Part shown: one piece after another, positions 55,699 through 64,000 of the stretch | Layout of the letters: each line of letters begins with the position of its first letter | Position numbering within the stretch: position 1 is the first letter of the stretch | Assembly (NCBI GenBank): GCA_037501455.1 | Contig: CM074861.1 | Location: 91,923,001 to 91,987,000, forward strand | Origin: Lantana camara | Lineage: Eukaryota; Streptophyta; Magnoliopsida; Lamiales; Verbenaceae | Length of the DNA stretch: 64,000 nt | Direction of reading: 5' to 3' | Made by a program: the position numbers and the translations under genes | Notes under the pieces: model-generated | Databases searched by the model: none | Told to the model about the DNA's origin: nothing | Seen by the model: the letters and a program-made list of their open reading frames with translations, nothing else

Positions 55699-57109
55699 CA
55701 TCCAAGAAAACGCTCCAACTTTCCTTATTTTCTATTTCTACCACTGCAAATGCTACAGTAAATAATCCATTGTTTTCATCCAAAGACATAGCTGAAAGTA
55801 GGATACCTCCAAATCTTCCCTTCAAATAACATCCATCCAAGTCTATAAAAGGTTGAAACCCTTCCAAAAACCCCCATTTTTTTAGCATGCAAAACCATAA
55901 AATCTCTCTTGAAAGTAGGTTTTGCTGGTATTGGTTCACCTTCTTTACGATCATATTAGAACTTGATCGTATTTACAGGATTAGTTTTCAAAATCATAGT
56001 TGTAAACTTGGGCAACAATTGATATGATTCTGCATGATTTCCTTGTATTGTGTCCAAAGCTTTACATTTCGCTCTATGCATCTTTATGTAAGTTGGAGAA
56101 ACTCCCATTTTTTTCTATTTCAATTTTCAAATCTCTTATTTTCATGTTAGAATGATCTCTTAGTATTGGGACCATCTTCTCTACAAGCCATGATGTTGTT
56201 ACTTCCTGGATTTTGTCTACCCTAATGCATGTATGGTCTGGACCAATTTTCTTGATTGAAAAAGAGCTATTATTTGGAAGGAGTGAAGCATTCAATCTCC
56301 ACTCACAATTCCTAGCAACATACTTCACAGTCACTCGTGTGCGTCCATTATGTAGTATTTTGATTTTAATACCTTTGTGGATGATAAATTCTTGTAACAT
56401 ACTTCAGAACTCATATACATCCAAAATAACATCCTTGTCCTTTGAAGTTATGGGGTCATTAGGATTATCATGGATATTTGGTCCAGTTTTATTAGACTAG
56501 GTAATTCTTCATCACTGTCATTGTAGGTCTCACAATCATCATTGGACTCGTATCCTTATAAATCAGGATAACTCTCGGATGGAAGTTCCATAATCACTCA
56601 CTGGAAGATCATCTACACCTAAGGAGGAATCTGACTCTCCATCCTCATGTTTACCATTATTTGCACTACTGCAAGCACATTTTAACATGCTTCAATTTCA
56701 TTTTGAATTTCTTCATTCTCATTTTGGTACTCATCATCTGTGCTTTCATCAAGAAAGTCCTCTCTGACATGAAAGTCAATATGAAACTCCTCATTTGCAC
56801 CTTGTTCAACTTGCCTCTCTTTCATATTATTCACGAATATACTAATTTGCTTATGACTCTTTGCAAACATATTCGTTAAATCTTCTTCTGTCCAATCCTA
56901 ATCCTTTCAATTCTTTCTTCACCAAAATAACCATAACTTAAAAACATCACTACATTCTTCAACTCAGGTTTATTAGGAAATGCAACTTCCCTAATATCAA
57001 TTTCAAGCATTCTCAAAGTGTAATTATTCGGATTTACCCCTTTTAACAATAGCTTCTCACCACTGTAAAGTACTAAGATATTATGAGTGTTCAATAATTT
57101 CTTATGACC
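55699..57109 (-). pseudogene. MULE transposase, N-terminal half
   Basis: Exon starts at 57109 after an acceptor-like tttttgtttag. MNTHNILVLYSGEKLLLKG is the N-terminal domain. An acidic linker follows (HIDFHVREDFLDESTDDEYQNENEE). The MuDR DNA-binding region has RVTVKYVARNCEWRLNASLL and IKKIGPDHTC (56400-56075). After a frameshift comes SPTYIKMHRAK...IQGNH, then transposase core FIDLDGCYLKGRFGGILLSAMSLDENNGLFTVAFAVVEIENKESW (55900-55705). D in DLDGC is the expected first catalytic acid of this superfamily. Interrupted by LTR G at 55699. Several stops and frameshifts are present. Confidence 0.85.
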
Positions 57110-57309
57110 CTAAACAAAAAAAAAGTAAACAATTCATCAATAAAAGTTTGAGACACAAATACACACATACACACAGCAGAAAAATCGACCAACTGCAAAA
57201 TCTGCACAAATCCCATGTCTTATTTATTACCTTAAAAATCAATAAATTACAGAAAAATGACCAAATAACTCCAAAATTGAAGAAAATCAATACTCTGTAA
57301 AAAAAGATA

Positions 57310-57745
57310 GAGCAAAATGCATTTTTAGTCTCATACTAATGGGCCATTATCACTTTTGGCCCCGTGGTTTTCAAAATTGATTTTTTTTTAGTCCCGTAGT
57401 ATTTTATTTTTATTTTTTTTGTCACTTTGAGGACTTCCGTTAATTTTTTTTACTTTTTATTTTTTTTGGTCCATATTCGTTAATTTTATATATTATATAT
57501 TTATTATATATAATATATGTATTATATTTTATATAATATGTAATACACGTATATATTATATATTTTAATTTATAATATGAATTTTGTTTTATGTATTTTA
57601 ATATATAGGCATATTATATATTATTTATTATATACACTAGTATTAATAATATATTATATATTATATATAATATATATTATACATTATACATAATAAAATA
57701 TGTGTAATACATATATATAATATATGTATTTAAGTGTATTATATG

Positions 57746-57776
<31 letters not shown>

Positions 57777-58551
57777 ATATATTATAAAATATAATATACC
57801 TATATATATATATTATAAAACATAATATACATGTATAATATACGTGTATAGATTATATATATACACGTACATATATTATTGTAATACATATATTATATAT
57901 AATATAAAATACACGTATATATATTATATATAATGCATATATACATGTTTATATTATAAAATATAGTATACGTGTATACATAATGTATACATAGTTACAT
58001 GTATATTATAAGTTATATATTATACAGACGTATTAACAGTATCTATTGTTACATATTATATATTATATTATATATATATATACACGTATACTATATATTT
58101 TATAATATGAACACGTATATATACATTATATATAATATATATATACGTGTATTTATATTTTATATAATATATGTATTACAATAATATATATATATATATA
58201 TATATTATATTTTATAAAACACACACACACACATATATGTAATAACGGTAAATACATATATTATATATATGTATTACACATATCTTATTAAATATAAGAT
58301 ATAACAAAATATATATTATTAATACAAGTGTACACAATATATAATACATAATAGGCATACATATTAAAATACATATAACAAAATGCATATTATAACAATG
58401 ACTTCCGTCAATTATTTGACGGAAGTCCTCAAAGTGACAAAAAAAAAAAAAAAAACAAAATTACTACGGGACTAAAAAAATCAATTTTGAAAATTATGGG
58501 ACCAAAAATGATAATGACCTATTAGTATAAGACTAAATATGCATTTTGCTC
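57310..58551. mobile_element. Element L: MULE-type MITE with long TIRs and a TA-rich core
   Basis: GAGCAAAATGCAT... at 57310 is repeated inverted at 58551, with about 140 bp of similar TIR (to ~57460 and from ~58405). It is flanked by the perfect 9-bp duplication aaaaagata (57301-57309 and 58552-58560), typical of Mutator elements. The core (57480-58390) is almost only A and T in alternating TA palindromes, with GT/AC runs near 57762 and 58220. No coding capacity. Lies just upstream of the transposase exons of M. Confidence 0.92.
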
Positions 58552-58560
58552 AAAAAGATA

Positions 58561-59222
58561 ACTAAAAACAAAATTGCATCTCTCATTTTTTTACCTAAAA
58601 AATAAATGCAATGCAGAAAAACGACCAACTAACAACAAAATTTGCATACTGGTCGTCACGATGATCATATAACACAATAATTTCAAATTATTCTTCTAAA
58701 AATAAAATTTCCTCCAAAAAATCCTATTTTTTTCGAAACTTCAAACGATAATGCGATTTCATTACCTGGATAGAAGTAAAACTACAAAATTAAAAAAATA
58801 GCTTCTACAACAAAATTATCCCAAAAAAAAAAAAAAGAACCTCATCGTAATCCCTAGAAGAAGGTGATATCCCTCCAGCATCTTCGAATGCAGTGGTGGA
58901 AAGCCCAATATCCAAGCCTATTGATGTTATTCAAGTGATTTGGGGTTTCGATCCATGATTTTTTTCAAGAATTTTTGGTGGACTTTTTCTATTGAAGTGA
59001 AGAAGAAAAGAAGAAAGAAGATAAGGCGGGAGACGTGGAGATGGAGTAAGAATTTTTTGTTTGGACTCTTGATATTCTTAGGATAGCAAAAGAGTCAATT
59101 AAAAATAAATCTATTATTGTTTTGTTTTAACATTTTAAAATAAAGGGTAAATTTGGTGTTTGAAAAAAAAAATACTAACACAATTAGGTTTTTATAAATG
59201 GAACCCTAAAGGTATGGGTGTT
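58561..59222. other. 5' flank of the MULE gene
   Basis: AT-rich, with a segment at 58840-58980 that may be the 5' untranslated exon of M (minus). No other gene seen. Confidence 0.35.
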
Positions 59223-59229
59223 TCATCGC

Positions 59230-60110
59230 CATTCTTAACCGAGACTCAGGTTAAGCTCCGTCTCGGAACCTTGTCGGGTTAGGAGTAAAGCGTCCCGAGG
59301 TTGACGCATCCCGTTGAGCGTGGAGAAGCATTGGGAACCCCAATTTCTTTCTTTGGAGCCGTTTCTTTTCCCATCCCCCCACCCCAGCATAGCGCTTTGC
59401 TTCCGATTCTTTGGAAGAATCCACTTAAGTCTCCCTTCTTCATTGATATGGGGGGAAAGGAAAGGTCTACCAGTTGGGAAGCTACCGGCGAGGTTCACCG
59501 GACAGCGTGGGATCTACTTTGTAGGCACAAACAAAAGCAAAACGTGAGAAGAACAAGCTGGGGAAATGGGGGGTGAGACCCACTTTGGCTCTGCAATGCT
59601 CAAGTCAGTGAAAACAATTTCAAGTGAGTGTGGAGAACAAAGCAAAATTAGAGCTCAAGTATGGAAGCTTGCTTACAGATGTGTGTTTCCCTAGACACGC
59701 GGCCCAATGAGGGGTGTCTGGCAAAGAGTACATGCAAGCCTACAAAAATGTGGACGAAAAGCAACAGTGGCAGGTGCGCACCTTTTGTACTAGGTGTCAG
59801 AGAGCACTACTGGGTTGTTATCGAGGGCGAGGCACGCTCGATTCATGGGGGAACTGGACTCCCCCACGAGGCCATAATGTGTGAATCCAAGGGGACCACA
59901 CAAAAGGGGAAAATCTGCCTCTAGGTTGATCCTATCGAGGGCGATCTCGAGGGTCCAAGATCTGCTGTTGGTCTCAGCCTTTGGAGGGGGGAAGACTGAA
60001 GTTTCCGCTCGAGGAAAAGGCTGGGACCCCCCGGGAGTAGAGACAACCAACTTCGAGGGGGCTCTGGGGTGCCAAGATGTCCAGTCTTGAATGGCCTGAC
60101 GTGGCTTGGT
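59230..60110. other. GC-richer island of unknown origin
   Basis: About 880 bp clearly richer in G and C than the DNA on both sides, with open frames on both strands of up to 91 codons. None resembles a protein I recognise. It begins with an imperfect inverted pair (ccgagactcagg, ccgtctcgg) and ends sharply at tgacctcatc. A piece of an unrecognised retroelement leader or of a gene is possible. Confidence 0.4.
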
Positions 60111-62087
60111 TATATTTTGACCTCATCATTGGTATTTATTTATTATTTTTTTATTAATGTTTTGATTATTTATTATTGATTTTGTTTATTGTAATATATT
60201 TTTATTTTATTATTATTTTTATTTAATAATTATTTTGTTAATTTTTTTCTCTAACTTATTAGTTACTTTTTATTATTTGAATGGATTTATTTTGTGTTAA
60301 TATTTATTGAAAAATATTTATTTATTTAAATATATTTGAATTATTATTTAATTTATTATTTAATTATTTTCTTTTATTTTGTAATTTTTAAACAACGTAA
60401 TTTAACAGGGAGTTTCGGAGCCCCTACCGACAATAGTTATAGTGTCAGGAACCGACATATAAAATGATGTGTCTTATTTGTATACAGATGTTATGTTGAA
60501 TTACCCAGAATCAGATCGGGTGGAATTGGCAACTCAGGAAATCTAGACAACATGAACTTTGTGAAAAAGTTGTCATTTAAGAACCAATTATTGAGATTCA
60601 TATGCATTTGATATATGTTCCCTACTTGAATTCTATCAATGTGGTGGTAAGAAAATCTCTTTCTATGTTACACATACTTGTACTTTAAATAACATTATTG
60701 AGTTTAAATTTCAATAATATATTTGAAGTTTTTTATTTATATGTTATTAATTATCTTTTTTAAGATTTATGTTTAACTTAAATTAAAAATGACAAAATTC
60801 TTCATCTTTGAATTATCTGCATTTATGTCAATTTTAATTTTTAATATTTGAATTTTTGTTAAATGTGTAATTGAATTATTATATAAATAGAGGTATTTAA
60901 AAGTTAGATTAATAACTTTTTGAATTTTAAAATTTATGAAAATCGTTATTGGTTTGTGCTTCTTTTTAAAGTTTTTATATATTTTTATACTTTTGTTAGT
61001 TATTTATCATTTTAAAATAGTAATTTGTGTTGTTCTTTTAAATTTTTGCTTCTCTATCAAATGTTACTTTTATATTATATGATGATAGATGTTTATTACG
61101 ATTAATTTCTTTTATATATATATATATATATATATAATATTTTCAACTCATCAAAATTTAATAATTTTTTTCAATGTTACCTTAGTTTTATCTCTCTTTG
61201 GTTATGTTTCTCGAACGGTTAACTTTATTGTATTTGTATAGTTTGTAACTTATTTTAGTTATGTTATTTATTATCATACAATGCAACATATAAGATATTT
61301 AAATGAAATAATTTTATATTTTTATGTTTCTTTTCATTAAAATTGTTGTAATTTTTTTTGACAATATAAATAATATTGCATATGTATATTTTAACCTCCA
61401 CAATTTTATTTTTTTTATGATGACAATTTTTTTATGTATAAATTATTTTCATTCTTTTTGTTTCTAAAGTTTTGTACTTCTTTTGAAAAAATGAATATAA
61501 TATTTTTCTTTATTTATTTTAGTTTGTAACAAACTAACACTTAATATCGTATTACTTAAATTATCAGTTCTGTTAAATTAAAATTTGAACTATTTATTTT
61601 TAAATTTCATGTATAGCATTTCTTCCTTTTCGTTATTTTTTATTTTACCCACTCCGGTAAATATACTCCTTCATTTTTTATTGATTTAAATATTTTCATG
61701 TTTCTTTTTTTTTTCGTTGTTTTTTAGTCTTTTATATTAATTATTTGATGTTTTTTTTTTCAATTTTATTAATTTATTTTTCTTACTATTTATGTTATAA
61801 CATTTATGATTATTTTATTTATTTGATATATTTAATTTTTTTTTTTTTTTCAAATATAATTCTTTGTATTTTTTTATTTTTTATTATTCACTTATAAATA
61901 TTTATATGTTATTAATTAATCAATCGGCGCCCCAGCATGGGCATTTATGCTTGTAGCTATAATCTGAACGCAGACATTTCATTATTAAATTAATAATTTG
62001 ACAAGGTGCCAAAAGGTTATTTAATTTCGTTATTGATGATACTAATTTTGGCATTATCAACTAATATTTTGTTACTATATTATTATA
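60111..62087. other. AT-rich intergenic sequence
   Basis: Mostly T- and A-rich runs, with a (ta)n stretch near 61107-61135. Short islands at 60408-60460 (ggagcccctaccgac) and 61920-61950 (atcggcgccccagcatggg) are less AT-rich. A possible degraded coding scrap at 60485-60560 is not identified. Confidence 0.6.
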
Positions 62088-62118
62088 ACTAGCATCGATT
62101 CCCATGCTCAGCGCGAAA
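62088..62118 (-). mobile_element. Probable Helitron 3' terminus (reverse)
   Basis: On the minus strand gcgctgagcatgggaatcg runs into atgCTAGT. It aligns to the terminus at 51212-51238 with one gap (agcat.gg.at..atgctagt). The element would extend to the right; its 5' end was not found. Confidence 0.4.
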
Positions 62119-63114
62119 AAATATAAAACTATATATATATATAAAATACGTTAAGCTTTTAGATAGTTAAAAACAGAAGGAAAAAAATATAAATTTTAAA
62201 ACTTAAGCTAAAATATAGTAATAAAAAAAAAAAAAAAAACTCATTAACAAGAACTACAAGGACTAAATTAACAGACTAAGGACGAGTTTACTTTACAAGA
62301 ATAAATGAGTTTGGTAAAATAAAGACCCATAATTTTCGCTTTACTTTGATAGAAAAGAAATATGTCTTTTTCTCGGAGCCTCGGGTTTTTAACAGAATAT
62401 GCACGCCTAAATAGTCACGTTTTGAAATCTTTGCTAAATAACCGACATTTCTGGCAGTGGAGAAATTTACTTTTTTATCCTGACTTCTCGCTCTATCTCT
62501 TCACTTATAATTATTTAGGTATATTTTTTCTCTTTCTCCTTATTCTATATTTCTTTTTTTATTTTTGTCGAAAGAACTTAATTGCAAATTTTTTATTCAA
62601 GTTCAGTTTATTTCTACTTCAAATTTCTGTTTTTTAATTTTTGAGAGTTGTATTGGATAAATTTTAGATTTTTTTTTTTCCTTATTTATCCTTTTGTTTT
62701 TAATTAATTTTACATGAATTTGATGTTTTTACGAATTTATTAGTCGATTGATTTCGCAGTTTAAAGGTTTATGGACTCTTGGTATTTTCTGGTGTCTTTA
62801 ACTCTCATTTTCCGAATTTTAGCAGAAATTGGGTCTCCTTGATTAATGAGTTTTAGCGGAAATTGGATCTCCTTGCTAAATAAATTGTGATCTCTGAATA
62901 AAAATGAAAAACAAGGGGAGGGGCAAAAATGAAAATATGCTCTTAGCAGATGGTTTTTAATATTGAAAAGTAAAGAGATTATCAAAAAAAAGCTTATATA
63001 ACAAAAGTGCTTTCTATTAAAGTAAAAAGAAAAGTTGGTATTTTAGCCAAAATAATTACGGTTAATAACAAAGATTTGATGGATTGCTATCCATTAGAGT
63101 AAACTCGCCCTAAG
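62119..63114. other. AT-rich sequence, possibly Helitron interior
   Basis: No gene identified. The phrase gcagaaattgggtctccttg (62822) recurs as gcggaaattggatctccttg (62856), a 34-bp offset imperfect duplication. Confidence 0.4.
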
Positions 63115-64000
63115 TGTAACGCCCCGTTTTCCATTATGCATTATGGGATATATTAAATTTCGTAGCATTATATGCCTTATATTCTCATGTATTTATATGA
63201 ACTTCCATTAACGTGAAATTTACGTGAATTAATTGATAACGTGCTTAATTGTTATTATGTGATTCTAATTGATTATTTCATAAAAATGTGAACTTAATTG
63301 CATAAATTCTTTGGAGTTACTTGATCATATTCCATGAGACAATACTTGGTTGCATGAATTCAAATTATAGAGGGACTTGTTTGCAAAGTTTGATGATTCA
63401 TCCATTTTGTTGGAAGACTTTGAAATATATGTATATCTCTTATTTCATTCATTCATCATTTTTAACAAAACCTCACACACACACACACTAATACACGATC
63501 AAAACACCATGGAAGAGAAGAAGGAGATTTCATCATTTCAAGCTTGAATCAAGGAAGTTAATTGCATAAGTTGGAGCATCTTCATCATCTCATCCCTTCT
63601 TTCTTTCACTTTAAGGTATAGATGGAGTATTTATATGAATCTCTTGAACTTATTTGAAGTAGGGTTTGTTGATTATGATATGATTCCTTGGTTATAAGTG
63701 TTTAGGAGCATGTTTAGGATCATCATAATTGAAGACTTGCATGAATTCTTGATTTATATAAGTGTAGAGATCATGGAATTAAATGGGGATTGTGTGATTG
63801 TTTCTTGATGAATCAAAGCATGATCCTTGGTTTATATGATATCTAATTGATGTATTTAAGTCTTATACATGTTATGTGTTAGTTTTAAGTTGATTCCTTG
63901 CATTTGTTTGGGAGTGGGAATGATTTTGGAGCTTTTCCCGATATGCCCTGTTTTTCTTCTGCCGCGCAGCAGGTCGCGGCCGCGACCGAAAATACACACA
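63115..64000 (+). repeat. LTR J (gypsy), 5' part, continues beyond window
   Basis: TGTAACGCCCCG at 63115 opens a plus-oriented LTR related to E and to the reverse of G. Leader-like region with ggaagagaagaagg near 63511; donor-like TTTAAG|GTATAG at 63611-63621, about 500 bp from the start. The first palindrome of its array, ggtcgcggccgcgacc (63972-63987), is perfect and is the last complete feature before the window ends. Confidence 0.85.

Larger units (their letters stand above)
51568..59221 (-). mobile_element. Element M: Mutator-like element, ends tentative
   Basis: Encloses the MURA-like transposase gene. Candidate degenerate terminal repeats are acacccata...tttacatagacc from 51569 and, in reverse complement, acacccatacc...tttataaaaacc ending near 59222. 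Both sides then show a ttTACCttta...ttaaaa motif further inside. No target duplication could be matched, so the ends are uncertain; the transposase is not. Solo LTR G and MITE L lie inside. Confidence 0.45.

Noticed and set aside
59661..59924. 87-codon open frame in the GC-richer island
   Set aside because: Competes with equal-length frames on both strands, no recognisable domain; left as unclassified island.
60461..60680. Possible gene fragment around 60485-60560
   Set aside because: Frame stops after some 20 residues and I recognise no family.

Overview
The window is nuclear DNA of a flowering plant, most likely a eudicot (AT-rich, no visible cereal features, species not identifiable). No intact host gene, rRNA or tRNA was found. 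Almost everything is transposable-element DNA: long-LTR Ty3/gypsy elements, Ty1/copia elements, solo LTRs, a Mutator-like (MULE) transposase gene, a palindromic MULE-type MITE, and two probable Helitron ends. I label the elements A to M for reference.

Layout. Position 1 to about 39.4 kb is one old minus-strand gypsy element (A), cut into pieces by younger insertions. Its 3' LTR (1-1804 and 12010-12804) is split by copia element C (1805-12009, TSD atttc). Its pol (12805-15968) and protease (26400-26634) are split by gypsy element B (15969-26399, TSD acaac). Its gag/protease region is split by a solo LTR of the C family, C' (26635-28578, TSD gcttc). Its 5' LTR (29909-30762 and 37358-39370) is split by copia element K (30763-37357, TSD aagtc). 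A abuts a decayed copia gag-pol (D, 39371-43546), which is itself split by gypsy solo LTR E (40050-42546, TSD tcctt). Next come the 3' LTR and short internal stub of gypsy F (43547-47869), two partial C-family LTRs H and I (47870-50920), then an AT-rich stretch. A MULE transposase gene M (exons between 52303 and about 57300, minus strand) follows, interrupted by gypsy solo LTR G (53217-~55698) and flanked by MITE L (57310-58551, 9-bp TSD). The right end is AT-rich DNA with one GC-richer island (59.23-60.11 kb) and the start of gypsy LTR J (63115-64000).

All coding regions of the elements are broken, so nothing here is expected to transpose autonomously. In K, B and the gag of A the reading frame is largely preserved and interrupted by isolated stops, many one C-to-T or G-to-A step from a sense codon. 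That fits silencing by cytosine methylation followed by deamination.

The most unusual signal lies in the LTRs rather than in a gene. Every gypsy LTR here (A, B, E, F, G and the visible part of J) carries, at the same relative place, a short array of palindromes built on a CGGCCG or GGCC core. The flanking arms differ between families but remain self-complementary. Neighbouring centres lie about 32-33 bp apart, and pairs repeat at 75-84 bp. Upstream of each array, in element sense, is a conserved splice-donor-like AAG|GTAAGT-type site. The copia C-family LTRs have a different array: CACGTG (G-box) palindromes spaced about 11 bp apart, upstream of a TATA box. I know of no description of the gypsy palindrome array. 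Its role is inference: operator for a dimeric factor, or RNA dimerisation/packaging hairpins.
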